Below are positions 1 to 8,288 of a stretch of 64,000 nt of DNA, one piece after another. Source of the stretch: Bradyrhizobium algeriense (GTDB taxonomy: Bacteria > Pseudomonadota > Alphaproteobacteria > Rhizobiales > Xanthobacteraceae); assembly GCF_036924595.1 (NCBI RefSeq), contig NZ_JAZHRV010000001.1, positions 5,952,001-6,016,000 on the forward strand, written 5' to 3'. The notes beneath the pieces were generated by a model, which was not told the origin of the DNA, searched no databases, and saw nothing but the letters and a program-made list of their open reading frames with translations. The first letter of the stretch is position 1. Every line of letters starts with the position of its first letter. The position numbers were made by a program, and so were the translations under genes.

Positions 1-9
1 ATCATCGAC

Positions 10-486
10 ATGCTCTCACGAAACACGATAGTTGCAGGAATATTGGTCGCGATGTCGTCGTCACAAGCGTTCGCCGACAGCGGCCTGGTCACGAAGCAGA
101 GCAAACACACAGTTCAGGAAACCATCGAAAAGTTCGAAGCAGCCATCAAGTCGAAAACTCCAGGCGGATGGATGATCTTCGGCCGGATCGATCACGCCTC
201 CGCGGCAAAGGAAGCCGGGTTGGAAATGCGGCCGCGAACGGTCGTCATCTTCGGTAATCCGAAGGCTGGAACGCCGCCGATGATGAAGGGCGCGACGCTC
301 GCGATCGACCTCCCGATGAAAGCGCTGGTTTGGCAGGACGACCAGGACAAGGTCTGGCTGACTTATAACTCGAGCGAGTACGGTGCGAAGCAAATTTTTC
401 CCCGTCACGGCCTCAATGTGCCAGATGACGCAGCCAAGATGCTTGAAAAATTCCTTGCAGATGCCAGCGACCAGGCCACGCAATGA
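10..486 (+). CDS. DUF302 family exported protein
   Basis: The 158-residue product begins with a hydrophobic signal peptide (about residues 1-22, ending SSQAFA before DSGL), so it is probably periplasmic. The rest matches DUF302: an amphipathic T-x-E-x-x-E-K-F helix, the core FGRIDHASAAKEAGLEMRPR, then VVIFGNPKAGT and a LPMKALVWQDDQDKVWL strand. The molecular function of DUF302 is unknown; the domain is often exported or fused to metal- or redox-related proteins. ATG at 10 is only nine bases from the window edge, so its promoter and ribosome site cannot be judged. No partner gene lies downstream on the same strand for about 380 bases. Confidence 0.85.
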   Translation: MLSRNTIVAGILVAMSSSQAFADSGLVTKQSKHTVQETIEKFEAAIKSKTPGGWMIFGRIDHASAAKEAGLEMRPRTVVIFGNPKAGTPPMMKGATLAIDLPMKALVWQDDQDKVWLTYNSSEYGAKQIFPRHGLNVPDDAAKMLEKFLADASDQATQ

Positions 487-863
487 GTATTGAGGTATCG
501 GGCCTTGCCGCGGCTCATCCAAGAGCTGAAGGAAATTCGGCGAGGACACCGATCCTGATTGCCAGTGTGTACCGGAACCTGGCGTACTGACCGCGTTACC
601 TTGCGCTGGTGCGGACCGTGCTGGCTCCGCCGCAGGCGGACGGCAGCTTGAGCGCGCTGACGCGCGCGGCACGTGCGTTGAGTCTGCCCACGGCAAATGC
701 GTGCGCCCCGCCTTATCCCCGGCCCTCCGCCGGACACGCTGGATGTGGCGCTTGCATCGTGCCGGCTGCTCGTCGACATCCGATCGCTTGCATAACGGGT
801 ATCTGCGCCATCGTCCGGCGTGCTACACTCGAATAAACCCGTCCCCACATTTGAAGTGTGCTC
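487..863. other. Intergenic stretch, no gene recognised
   Basis: About 380 bases between the DUF302 gene and the dehalogenase gene. Short frames exist on both strands, but their translations are arginine/proline/alanine-rich and resemble no family, as expected for open frames in GC-rich non-coding DNA. A TACACT hexamer at 824-829, about 35 bases before the dehalogenase start, could serve as a -10 element, but no convincing -35 partner lies at the right spacing. I see no strong terminator hairpin behind the DUF302 gene. Confidence 0.5.
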
Positions 864-1610
864 ATGACCATCAAAGCCGTTGTGTTCGACGCCTATGGCA
901 CGCTTTACGACGTCCAGTCGGTGGCTGACGTCACCGAGGACGCGTTTCCCGGCTACGGCGAAATCATCACCCAGGTCTGGCGCATCAAGCAGCTCGAATA
1001 CACCTGGCTGCGCTCGCTGATGCGGCAATACCGGGATTTCTCCGAAGTGACGCGCGACTCGCTGGCCTACACGCTTGGTAGCCTCGGGCTGCAACATGAC
1101 GACGACACTTTCGCGCGCATCATCGACAAATATCTGCATCTCGATCTCTATCCGGATGCGCTCGTGGCACTTTCGGCGATGAAGGACCGCAAGCTCGCGA
1201 TCCTGTCCAACGGCAGTCCCGATATGCTGGACGCGCTGGTGCGCAACAGCGGGCTCGACCGCGTGCTCGATGCGGTGATCAGCGTGGACGCCAAAAAGAT
1301 TTTCAAGCCCAGTCCCGAAGCCTACATGCTGATCGAGGAGGTGCTGCACGTGCCGCCCGCCGAGGTGCTGTTCATCTCAGCCAATCCCTGGGACGCCTGC
1401 GGCGCCAAGGCGTTCGGGCTCAACGTCGCCTGGATCGAGCGGGTGACGCCGGAAGCGATGGCGCTGGCCTGCCTCGAAAGCGAGACGCTGCCGCCATTGA
1501 CGATGTTTTGGGCGTTGCGTACCCAGATGGATGAACTCGGCGTCGTGCCCGATCACCGCATCCACGGCCTCGCCGAGCTCCCCGCCCTGGTGTCTGCCCA
1601 AAGGTCCTGA
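864..1610 (+). CDS. Haloacid dehalogenase, type II (HAD superfamily)
   Basis: 248 residues, the usual length for L-2-haloacid dehalogenases, which hydrolyse 2-haloalkanoic acids to 2-hydroxy acids through an aspartyl ester. Motif I is VVFDAYGTL with nucleophile Asp9. Motif II is LSNGS near residue 115, followed by the conserved lysine in KIFKPSPEAY near 148. FISANPWDACGAKAFG near 172 is the signature that separates type II dehalogenases from generic HAD phosphatases. ATG at 864 is preferred over an in-frame GTG at 858 because it places the family N-terminus MTIKAVVFDAYG directly. The next gene starts one base after the stop, so the two are probably co-transcribed. Native substrate is unknown. 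Confidence 0.88.
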   Translation: MTIKAVVFDAYGTLYDVQSVADVTEDAFPGYGEIITQVWRIKQLEYTWLRSLMRQYRDFSEVTRDSLAYTLGSLGLQHDDDTFARIIDKYLHLDLYPDALVALSAMKDRKLAILSNGSPDMLDALVRNSGLDRVLDAVISVDAKKIFKPSPEAYMLIEEVLHVPPAEVLFISANPWDACGAKAFGLNVAWIERVTPEAMALACLESETLPPLTMFWALRTQMDELGVVPDHRIHGLAELPALVSAQRS

Positions 1611-1611
1611 A

Positions 1612-2097
1612 ATGAGTCTTGAGTCCGTCCGCGCCTTCTTCGCCGAGAAGGCGTCCGATATCTCCGTGATCGAATCCAGCATGAGTTCCGCCACCGTCGC
1701 GCTGGCCGCCGAAGCTTACGGCGTCGAGCCGGCGCGGATCGCAAAGACGCTGAGCTTGCGCGTCGGCGACCGCGTGGTGCTGATCGTAGCCGCCGGCACG
1801 TCGCGGATGGACAACAAGAAGGTGAAGGCGCTGTTCGGGGGAAAGCCGAAGATGCTCGGCCTTGAGGAAGTCGCCGAAATCACCGGCCATGAAGTCGGCG
1901 GCGTCTGCCCGTTCGGATTGAAGACACCGCTGCCGGTCTATTGCGACGTGTCGCTGAAGGCGTTCGACGTCGTGGTGCCGGCAGCGGGCTCGACCCATAG
2001 CGCGGTGCGGATTACGCCCGCACGCATGGCCGAACTGACGGCGGCTGAATGGGTCGACGTCTGCGAACTCAGGGCCGAGCGCGAAGCTGTGACCTAA
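1612..2097 (+). CDS. YbaK/ProX-type aminoacyl-tRNA deacylase
   Basis: 161 residues, full length for the YbaK/EbsC/ProX family, which hydrolyses mischarged Cys-tRNA(Pro) or Ala-tRNA(Pro) in trans. The key lysine of the family is Lys45 in ARIAKTLSL. The substrate loop EVGGVCPFGL follows near residue 100. ATG at 1612 is taken because it follows the dehalogenase stop by one base, and an upstream in-frame ATG would extend the protein into the dehalogenase gene. Whether it edits Ala-, Cys- or another tRNA cannot be read from the sequence. Its stop overlaps by four bases the end of the convergent cysteine-rich gene. Confidence 0.88.
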   Translation: MSLESVRAFFAEKASDISVIESSMSSATVALAAEAYGVEPARIAKTLSLRVGDRVVLIVAAGTSRMDNKKVKALFGGKPKMLGLEEVAEITGHEVGGVCPFGLKTPLPVYCDVSLKAFDVVVPAAGSTHSAVRITPARMAELTAAEWVDVCELRAEREAVT

Positions 2098-2465
2098 TTG
2101 TCTTCCTCATAATAGGGCGGAGGCTGCATCGGCCGCGGCCGTACTGCCTGCGGCTGCCCCGGCTGCGGGGCACGGGCACGTGGCGCGTTTTGCTGCAGTC
2201 CGCGTGGCGCCGGCGGATGCTGCGCATCGGCCTGCGATTCGAAGACCGCGCGGCAATTGCTGGAGAGCTGCGGCGTGTTCTGCCGCAAGCAGGCCACGAT
2301 CCGGCTGACATCCGGGATCTGGTCGCCGCAGAGCCGCCAGACGTCGGGCGTGCAGGCCATCTGCTGTTCCCAGGTTCCGCGGTATTCCTGCGACGACGCG
2401 GGAGCGATCACGCCTGTTCCGCCGATCGCGATAGCGAGGCCGAGGACAATCCGCTGCGTTTGCAT
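2094..2465 (-). CDS. Small exported cysteine-rich repeat protein
   Basis: 123 residues with a signal peptide (about 1-25, ending PASSQ). The mature part carries one compact cysteine module with four Cys in ACTPDVWRLCGDQIPD and RIVACLRQNTPQLSSNC. This spacing resembles the cysteine-rich repeat first described in the Golgi GLG1 protein and common in small Rhizobiales exported proteins. The C-terminal third is a low-complexity proline/glutamine/arginine tail ending PPPYYEEDN. Function is unknown; the four cysteines probably form two disulfides in the periplasm. The gene stands alone, tail to tail with the deacylase gene. Confidence 0.75.
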   Translation of the reverse strand: MQTQRIVLGLAIAIGGTGVIAPASSQEYRGTWEQQMACTPDVWRLCGDQIPDVSRIVACLRQNTPQLSSNCRAVFESQADAQHPPAPRGLQQNAPRARAPQPGQPQAVRPRPMQPPPYYEEDN

Positions 2466-2590
2466 GGATCAGGTCCTTTCTCTTCGATTTTCAAGTTGGC
2501 GCGGAACTCCGCGCGGCGGCGGCGTTCAGCCTGTCGAATGAATGCGGCCACGCCACGTTAGTGTGAACAAAAAAATGTGAAGCAGGTTCC

Positions 2591-3580
2591 CTACTCCACC
2601 TTGCCAATCTTCTTCACCGCCGCGACCAGCCGCGCGCTGTCTTCCGCGACGAACTTTGCAAATTCCGGCGCGTCCAGATAGGCGACCGGGCTGCCGGCGG
2701 TCTCGAAGGTCTTCACCACCTCCGGCGCCTTCGCCGCTTGCGCCATCGCTTCGCGCAGCCGTGTCATGATCGGCGCCGGCAAGGCTACTTGCGCGAACAA
2801 TCCAGCCCAGATGTAGAACTCGACATCCTTGTAACCGAGTTCGCGAAAAGTCGGCAGGTCGGGGAAACTCTTGACGCGCTCGGCGCCCCAGTTGGCGAGC
2901 ACGCGCATCTTGCCGTCATCGACCTGCTGCTTCAGCGTGCCCGGCGCTGACGCCATCGCCTGCACGGTGCCGCCCAACAGCGCGGCCAGCGCGGGGCCTG
3001 CGCCGCGGAACGGCACGTGCAGCAGCTTGATGCCGGCACTCGCCGCGAACATTTCCATCGCCACATGCAGCGTGCCGTACGGACCGGACGAGCCATATGG
3101 AATCTGCCCGGGACGTTTTTTGGCGTCGTCGACAAAATCCTGCAGCGTCTTCCACGGCGCCGAGGCCGGCACGGCGAGCAACGTGGGATCGGCGAGCACG
3201 CGCGCGATCGGCGCGAACTGCGAGACTTCGTACGCCACCGGCCGATCGAACAGCCGGTCGGCTTCCGGCAGCACGGCCAGCGAGGACAGCGTCATCAGCA
3301 GCGTGTGGCCATCGGGCTCGGCGCGCGCCGCCGCCGCATTGCCGACCGACCCGCCACCACCGCCGGCGCGGTTGTCGACGATCACGGGCTTGCCGAGGAT
3401 CCGCTCCAGCGCCTGCGCGATCGGTCGCGCCGCCAGATCGGCCTGGCCGCCGGGCGGAAACGGCACGATCATGGTGACGTTGCGCGAGGGGTAAGGGGCT
3501 TGCGCGAAGGCGGCGTTGGAGAGCGCGGCTTGTGCCAGCGGCAGAGCAGCGGCGGCCTTCAGGAGTTCGCGGCGGTTCAT
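2591..3580 (-). CDS. TTT-family (Bug) periplasmic solute-binding protein
   Basis: 329 residues. The N-terminus MNRRELLKAAAALPLAQA is a twin-arginine-like signal ending near AFAQ. The mature protein starts with the Bug hallmark YPSRNVTMIVPFPPGGQADLAAR, then VIVDNRAGGGGG and PDGHTLLMT. It ends with the usual helix containing FETAGSPVAYLDAPEFAKFV. Bug proteins bind carboxylated compounds, sometimes aromatic ones, in the periplasm and may feed a TctAB transporter or act as sensors. This gene is an orphan: no tctA/tctB lies beside it, unlike the complete operon at 43.6-46.7 kb. Ligand unknown. A palindromic repeat begins 56 bases upstream of its start. Confidence 0.9.
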   Translation of the reverse strand: MNRRELLKAAAALPLAQAALSNAAFAQAPYPSRNVTMIVPFPPGGQADLAARPIAQALERILGKPVIVDNRAGGGGGSVGNAAAARAEPDGHTLLMTLSSLAVLPEADRLFDRPVAYEVSQFAPIARVLADPTLLAVPASAPWKTLQDFVDDAKKRPGQIPYGSSGPYGTLHVAMEMFAASAGIKLLHVPFRGAGPALAALLGGTVQAMASAPGTLKQQVDDGKMRVLANWGAERVKSFPDLPTFRELGYKDVEFYIWAGLFAQVALPAPIMTRLREAMAQAAKAPEVVKTFETAGSPVAYLDAPEFAKFVAEDSARLVAAVKKIGKVE

Positions 3581-3636
3581 GGTGGTTTCTCCCCGGTGAT
3601 TTTGTTTTGGTTATTGGTGCAGCCTAGCCTCAAATA

Positions 3637-3757
3637 GTAGGGTGGGCAAAGCGCAGCGTGCCCACCATCCTTCGGGCCTTCGTGCTCATTGTGTGCGTTC
3701 AACGAATTTCAGACCGTTCGTATCAGCGGTGGGCACGCTTCGCTTTGCCCACCCTAC
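3637..3757. repeat. R1 palindromic intergenic repeat, copy 1
   Basis: A 121-bp element bounded by perfect inverted ends GTAGGGTGGGCAAAG and CTTTGCCCACCCTAC. Just inside the left end is CGCAGCGTGCCCACCATC and near the right end GGTGGGCACGCTTCG, so both arms are themselves partly palindromic. Three related copies lie at 8289, 49910 and 55001. The right end supplies the TAG stop codon of the LysR gene at 3754. No open reading frame or transposase is inside, so it is a MITE- or REP-like non-autonomous element. Confidence 0.85.
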
Positions 3758-4674
3758 GAAGTCTTTCCTCGCTTCTTCGCCTTCGCAAAATGCTTGGCCA
3801 GGAAATCCGCCAGCACTTCGACGCGCGCAGGCCGCGGGCCGCCGGGCGGGGTTACCAGATGCACCGCGCCTTCCGGCTGGTGCCAGCCTTTCAGGATCAC
3901 TTCGACTTCACCCGACGCAATCGCGTCGCCGACGATGAAGTCCGGCAGGTCGGCGATGCCGAGGCCTGCGATAACCGACGGCAACAGTGCCTCGCCATTG
4001 TTGACGCGGAGCTGGCCCGCGGGCCGGACGCTGGCCTGCTCGCCTGATGCGTTGGTGTAGTGCCAGACGCCGGGTGTGGAGAGATAGGCGTAGCCGAAGC
4101 ATTTATGCTCAGCGAGATGCATCGGATGCGTTGGCCTGCTGTGGCGCTTCAAGTATGACGGCGCCGCCACTGTGTAGCGCGGCATCGCGCAGAGCCGCCG
4201 CGCGATCAGGGAAGAATCCGGCAGTCGCGCGATGCGCAGGCCGGCATCGAACCCCTCGCCGATCAGATCTACCGTTGCGTCGCTCAGATGAAGATCGATC
4301 GAGACTTCCGGGAAGGCTGCGAGAAATTCCGGCAAGATCGGCGCCACGGCTTTGACCCCGAACGTCATCGGCACCGCGAGCCGCACCAGCCCGCGCGGCG
4401 CCATCGATTGCGACAACGCCTCGTTCTCGGCGTCCTCGCCATCGGCGAGCAGGCGTGCCGCGCGCTCGGCCAGCTTTTGCCCGGCATCGGTCAGCGCCAG
4501 CCGCCGCGAGGTGCGGTTGAACAGCCGCGCGCCGAGCCGCTGCTCGAGCCGGCTGACCGCCTTGGACACCGTGGCCTTGGACAGCGCCAGTTCGGTGGCG
4601 GCCGACGCAAACGACCGTAACTCCACGACTTTTGCGAAAATCGCGAGCGCTTCGAAATCCGGGAGCTTTGACAT
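3754..4674 (-). CDS. LysR-family transcriptional regulator
   Basis: 306 residues. An N-terminal winged helix (about residues 1-65) contains SFASAATELALSKATVSKAVSRLEQRLG and NRTSRRLALTDAG; the rest is the LysR effector domain. I start it at ATG 4674, which has GGAGA nine bases upstream, rather than at a TTG five codons earlier. It is divergent from the SDR gene at 4791, the classical layout in which the regulator controls its neighbour. Effector unknown. The stop TAG at 3754-3756 lies inside repeat R1 copy 1, so the last codons KKRGKTS run straight into the element. Confidence 0.92.
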   Translation of the reverse strand: MSKLPDFEALAIFAKVVELRSFASAATELALSKATVSKAVSRLEQRLGARLFNRTSRRLALTDAGQKLAERAARLLADGEDAENEALSQSMAPRGLVRLAVPMTFGVKAVAPILPEFLAAFPEVSIDLHLSDATVDLIGEGFDAGLRIARLPDSSLIARRLCAMPRYTVAAPSYLKRHSRPTHPMHLAEHKCFGYAYLSTPGVWHYTNASGEQASVRPAGQLRVNNGEALLPSVIAGLGIADLPDFIVGDAIASGEVEVILKGWHQPEGAVHLVTPPGGPRPARVEVLADFLAKHFAKAKKRGKTS

Positions 4675-4689
4675 TCGGATCGTCTCCAA

Positions 4690-4790
4690 TGCTCATTTTT
4701 GGAAACAATGAGTTTCAATAGTTTCTATTTCTATACCACGCCGGGCGGCATATCCAATGGCCATCAGAATTCAAGCAACGGAGAAATCCC
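4690..4790. promoter_or_regulatory. Divergent LysR/SDR control region with dyad
   Basis: AT-rich 100-bp gap between divergently transcribed LysR and SDR genes. It contains the perfect dyad GAAAC-AATGA-GTTTC at 4702-4716, and further GTTTC/ATTTC half sites at 4721-4725 and 4727-4731. An interrupted dyad of about 15 bp near its own promoter is typical of LysR binding sites, so this is a candidate operator. The SDR has a clear ribosome site, GGAGA eight bases before ATG 4791. Confidence 0.5.
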
Positions 4791-5543
4791 ATGACCAAGA
4801 AGCTCTCAGGCAAGGTAGCCCTCGTCACCGGCGGTTCGCGCGGCATCGGCGCGGCTTCTGCCCGCGCCCTCGCCGCAGAAGGCGCAAACGTTGCGATCAG
4901 CTACGTGGCATCCCCCGACAAGGCAGAAGCCGTCGTCGCCGAACTAAAGGCCAAGGGCGTCAACGCCCGCGCCTACAAGGCCGACCAGGCCTCCTCCGTC
5001 GATGTCGACCAACTGGTGAAGAACGTCGCCAAGGATTTCGGCCGGCTCGACATCCTCGTCAACAATGCCGGTGTTGCCGTTGGCGGCGCGGTCGACGATC
5101 CCAACGCCGACACAGCGGCATTGGCCCGGCAGAGCGCCGTGAATGTCGATGGCGTCATCACCGCGATCCGCGCGGCGGCGAAGCTGATGGGCAAAGGCGG
5201 CCGCATCGTCACGATCGGCTCCGATATCGCGACCCGCACCTCGTTCCCCGGCCTCGCCGATTACGCCGCCACCAAGGCTGCCGTCGTCGGCTACACCAAG
5301 GGCGCAGCGCGCGACCTCGGTCCCCGCGGCATCACGGTCAACGTGCTGCAGCCGGGCTCGATCGACACCGACATGAACCCGGATGACGACCGCGACTTCG
5401 CCGACCTCCAGCGCAAGCAGCACGCGCTGCAGCGTTTTGGCAAGCCGGAAGAAATCGCCGCCGGCGTGCTGTTCCTCGCGAGTCCCGAAGCCTCGTTCGT
5501 GACCGGCACAGTGCTCAACGTCGACGGCGGCTTCGGCGCGTAA
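4791..5543 (+). CDS. Short-chain dehydrogenase/reductase (FabG-like)
   Basis: 250 residues, classical SDR. Nucleotide motif TGGSRGIG near residue 14, NNAGVA near 90, catalytic YAATK near 163, and the C-terminal TGTVLNVDGGFGA typical of 3-oxoacyl-ACP reductase-like enzymes. The substrate cannot be assigned; these proteins reduce ketones or oxidise alcohols with NAD(P)H. It is divergent from the LysR regulator, and a strong hairpin follows its stop, so it is probably a single-gene unit under LysR control. Confidence 0.9.
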   Translation: MTKKLSGKVALVTGGSRGIGAASARALAAEGANVAISYVASPDKAEAVVAELKAKGVNARAYKADQASSVDVDQLVKNVAKDFGRLDILVNNAGVAVGGAVDDPNADTAALARQSAVNVDGVITAIRAAAKLMGKGGRIVTIGSDIATRTSFPGLADYAATKAAVVGYTKGAARDLGPRGITVNVLQPGSIDTDMNPDDDRDFADLQRKQHALQRFGKPEEIAAGVLFLASPEASFVTGTVLNVDGGFGA

Positions 5544-5555
5544 CTCAAATCCAGC

Positions 5556-5582
5556 GAGGCCGGGCGCATGCCGCCCGGCCTC
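5556..5582 (+). terminator. Hairpin terminator after SDR gene
   Basis: A perfect 10-bp GC-rich stem, GAGGCCGGGC at 5556-5565 and GCCCGGCCTC at 5573-5582, with a seven-base loop, starts 13 bases after the SDR stop. There is no long T run (it is followed by CTAATTC), so termination may be partial. Confidence 0.6.
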
Positions 5583-5616
5583 CTAATTCAAAAAACTTTC
5601 AACGAAGGAATATCCC

Positions 5617-6316
5617 ATGATCGAACTCAGACCATTTGCAAAACTCGGCAGCGCCGACCACGGCTGGCTGAAGGCAAAACATCACTTCTCGTTCGGCAGC
5701 CACTACGACCCTGATAATATGGGCCACGGCTCCTTGCGGGTGTGGAACGATGACGAGATCGCGCCGAACACCGGCTTTCCCGCCCATCCCCACGCCAACA
5801 TGGAAATCATCACCTATGTCCGCGAAGGCGCGATCACGCACCAGGACTCGCTCGGCAACAAGGGCCGCACTGAAGCCGGCGACGTGCAGGTGATGAGCGC
5901 CGGAAGCGGCATTCGTCATTCCGAATACAACCTGGAACCTTCGAAGACGAAGATCTTCCAGATCTGGATCGAGCCGACGACGCCGGGGCGGCCAGCCGAC
6001 CTGGGGCGCAAAACCGTTTCCGAAGTCGGATCGCTCCGGCAAGCTCGTCACCATCGCCAGCGGCATTGAAGGCGACAAGGACGCGCTGCCGATCCGGGCC
6101 GATGCGCGGGTGCTCGCCACCACGCTGAAGGCCGGCGAGAGTGCGGAATACGAACCGCACAAGGCGCGTCACCTCTATCTGGTGCCGGCGGCCGGCAGCG
6201 TCGAAGTCAACGGCGTGCGCGTCAATGCTCGTGACGGCGCCGCGATCCGCAACGAGGCGAAGCTGACGATTACCGCGCTGGAAGATTCCGAACTGGTGCT
6301 GGTCGACGCGGCTTAG
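5617..6316 (+). pseudogene. Pirin-family protein, interrupted by a one-base frameshift
   Basis: Residues 1-120 read as a YhaK/pirin bicupin: HPHANMEIITYVREGAI with metal-ligand histidines, then QVMSAGSGIRHSEYN and KIFQIWIEP. After EPTT at about 5982 the frame goes wrong and stops at 6069. The next frame continues the family without a break: GGQPTWGAKPF, then SGKLVTIASGIEGD and the C-terminal cupin to 6316. Deleting one C near 5983 gives EPTTRGGQPTW and a protein of about 232 residues, the normal family length. It is either a recent inactivating mutation or a sequencing error. Pirins are iron-binding cupins, some with quercetinase activity; the role here is unknown. The ORF sits between the SDR and wrbA-like genes, all on the same strand. 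Confidence 0.85.
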
Positions 6317-6324
6317 CGCTGCTC

Positions 6325-6412
6325 GTCATGCCCGGGCTTGACCCGGGCATCCATCCTCTTCGGAAGAGTCCTTGTGAAGATTGATGGATTGCCGGGTCAA
6401 GCCCGGCAACGA
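6325..6412. repeat. R2 palindromic repeat, copy 1
   Basis: Two hairpins back to back. The first arm is TCATGCCCGGGCTTGACCCG followed by GGCATCC; the second is GATGGATTGCCGGGTCAAGC followed by CCGGCAACGAC. A second copy with the same layout lies at 37473-37559. The element sits 9 bases after the pirin stop and about 50 bases before the wrbA-like start. Confidence 0.8.
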
Positions 6413-6460
6413 CACCTCAATAATCAACACGTCCCCCGTACAACCCAAAGGAAAGCCATC

Positions 6461-7060
6461 ATGGCCAAAGTACTCGTGCTCTATTATTCCGCCTACGGTC
6501 ACATCGAGGCGATGGCGAATGCCGTAGCCGAAGGCGCGCGCAAGGCCGGCGCCACCGTCGACATCAAGCGCGTGCCGGAGCTGGTGCCCGAAGCGGTCGC
6601 CAAGGCGTCGTATTACAAGCTCGATCAGGCTGCCCCCATAGCCAAGATCGAGGATCTCGCCAATTACGACGCGATCGTTATCGGCACCGGCACGCGCTTT
6701 GGCCGGATGGCGTCGCAGATGGCGAACTTCCTCGACCAGGCCGGCGGCCTCTGGGCCAAGGGCGCACTGCACGGCAAGGTCGGCGGCGCCTTTACTTCAA
6801 CGGCGACCCAGCACGGCGGACAGGAAACCACACTGTTCTCGATCATCGCCAATCTGCTGCACTTCGGCATGACCATCGTCGGCCTGAACTATGGATTTGC
6901 CGGCCAGATGAAGCTCGACGAAGTCACCGGCGGCGCGCCCTATGGCGCCACCACGATCACCGGCGGCGACGGCAGCCGCCAGCCGAGCGAAAACGAACTC
7001 GCCGGCGCGCGTTATCAAGGACGCGTGATCGCGGAGACCGCCAGCAAACTGCATGGCTGA
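6461..7060 (+). CDS. wrbA: NAD(P)H:quinone oxidoreductase, WrbA type
   Basis: 199 residues, the standard WrbA length. The flavodoxin-like FMN loop is [16 protein letters not shown] near the N-terminus. [17 protein letters not shown] and [18 protein letters not shown] follow as in the type IV quinone reductase family, and [16 protein letters not shown] near the C-terminus is typical. It transfers two electrons from NAD(P)H to quinones in the cytosol, protecting against oxidative stress. ATG at 6461 is chosen because the family begins [10 protein letters not shown]; longer in-frame starts run into repeat R2. Confidence 0.93.
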   Translation: MAKVLVLYYSAYGHIEAMANAVAEGARKAGATVDIKRVPELVPEAVAKASYYKLDQAAPIAKIEDLANYDAIVIGTGTRFGRMASQMANFLDQAGGLWAKGALHGKVGGAFTSTATQHGGQETTLFSIIANLLHFGMTIVGLNYGFAGQMKLDEVTGGAPYGATTITGGDGSRQPSENELAGARYQGRVIAETASKLHG

Positions 7061-7068
7061 TGCGACGT

Positions 7069-7098
7069 GGGCGGCATTCTCATTCGGGAATGCCGCCC
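7069..7098 (+). terminator. Hairpin after wrbA
   Basis: A perfect 11-bp stem, GGGCGGCATTC at 7069-7079 and GAATGCCGCCC at 7088-7098, with an eight-base loop, begins eight bases after the wrbA stop. It lacks a T tract, so it may act as an mRNA-stabilising hairpin or a factor-assisted terminator. Confidence 0.55.
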
Positions 7099-7128
7099 TA
7101 TCTCGTCCCCTATGGGACGACTGAAACA

Positions 7129-7263
7129 ATGATGGTCGAATTTCTCTTTATCGCTCAACTGGCGCGCCGGCCGCTGCAGGCCATGGCGCGACGCTGGTGG
7201 TGCAGTAGCCTCTACCGCGCCTCGCGCGGACAGCGGCGCTGCCCGGAATGCACGAAATCGTGA
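7129..7263 (+). CDS. Possible 44-residue small protein
   Basis: A short frame from ATG 7129 gives MMVEFLFIAQLARRP, a WWC motif, and a C-terminus with CPEC. It is basic with three cysteines, and the frame is open from the wrbA stop. I recognise no family and see only a weak ribosome site. It could equally be chance in GC-rich DNA; the paired CxxC and the hydrophobic start are the only reasons for listing it. Confidence 0.22.
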   Translation: MMVEFLFIAQLARRPLQAMARRWWCSSLYRASRGQRRCPECTKS

Positions 7264-7331
7264 GCCGCCGGTTTTAAGGCCCCGCGGATTCGTGCTACGC
7301 GTTCCGGGGCAGGCACGCACAAGGTTCTGGC

Positions 7332-8279
7332 ATGAGCAGTAGTTCGCAGACCCCGTGGCCGGAACTGCCGATCGCGGCGTGGCGCGACACCTGTGCGACG
7401 CTGCAGCTCTGGACTCAGATCGTCGGCAAGATCCGGCTGACCAAATCGCCCTGGCTCAATCATTCCTGGCATGTGACGCTCTACGTCACGGCGCGCGGAT
7501 TGACGACGTCCCCGATGCCCGACGGCGCGCGAACGTTCCAGATCGATTTCGATTTCATCGACCATCGCTTGCGCATCTCGACCAGCGACGGCACGCAGCG
7601 GCACCTTGCGCTGCCGGATCACTCCGTCGCCAGCTTCTACGCCGCCGTCATGGCGGCGCTTGCCGAACTCGGCATTGCCGTTGCGATCGACGAGATGCCG
7701 AACGAATTGCCCGATCCGATAAAATTCTCCGAAGACACCGCGCACGCCTCCTACGATCCCGATGCCGTCGGGCGCTTCCTGCAAATCCTCGTCAACTGCG
7801 ACCGCGTCTTCAAGCAATTCCGCACCGGCTTTCTCGGCAAGGCAAGCCCGGTGCATTTCTTCTGGGGCAGTTTCGATCTCGCGGTGACGCGCTTCTCGGG
7901 CCGTCGCGCGCCGCGCCATCCCGGCGGCGTGCCGCATTTGCCCGATGCGGTCGCCCACGAAGCCTATTCGCATGAAGTGAGCAGCGCCGGCTTCTGGCCA
8001 GGCGGCGGCGCGATCGATTATCCCGCGTTCTATTCCTATGCCTATCCCGAGCCATCAGGCTTCCGCGCGGCGAAGGCGCGGCCGGACGCGGCGTTCTTCA
8101 GCGAAGCGCTCGGCGAATTCATTCTGCCCTACGACGCGGTGCGAACGGCGGCCGATCCTGACAAGGCGCTGCTCGATTTCCTGCAAAGCACCTATCAGGC
8201 CGCAGCGATCGCAGCGAAGTGGGATCGCGACGCGCTGGAATGCGATCCGGGCAAGCCGGGCGTGGTGCGGCAGGTTTGA
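7332..8279 (+). CDS. DUF5996 family protein
   Basis: 315 residues. The start WPELPIAAWRDTCATLQLWTQIVGKIRL and NHSWHVTLYVTARGLTT are characteristic of DUF5996, a family of soluble proteins of unknown function found in many alphaproteobacteria and actinobacteria. HFFWGSFDLAVTRFSGR and AYSHEVSSAGFWPGGG are further conserved blocks, rich in His, Trp and Gly, which suggests a binding site. No signal peptide or membrane helix. It stands alone, with repeat R1 copy 2 ten bases after its stop. Confidence 0.85.
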   Translation: MSSSSQTPWPELPIAAWRDTCATLQLWTQIVGKIRLTKSPWLNHSWHVTLYVTARGLTTSPMPDGARTFQIDFDFIDHRLRISTSDGTQRHLALPDHSVASFYAAVMAALAELGIAVAIDEMPNELPDPIKFSEDTAHASYDPDAVGRFLQILVNCDRVFKQFRTGFLGKASPVHFFWGSFDLAVTRFSGRRAPRHPGGVPHLPDAVAHEAYSHEVSSAGFWPGGGAIDYPAFYSYAYPEPSGFRAAKARPDAAFFSEALGEFILPYDAVRTAADPDKALLDFLQSTYQAAAIAAKWDRDALECDPGKPGVVRQV

Positions 8280-8288
8280 TGCTGCGCA

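Noticed and set aside
405..1349. 314-codon minus-strand frame across 405-1349
   Set aside because: It crosses an intergenic stretch and the dehalogenase gene; translation lacks motifs.
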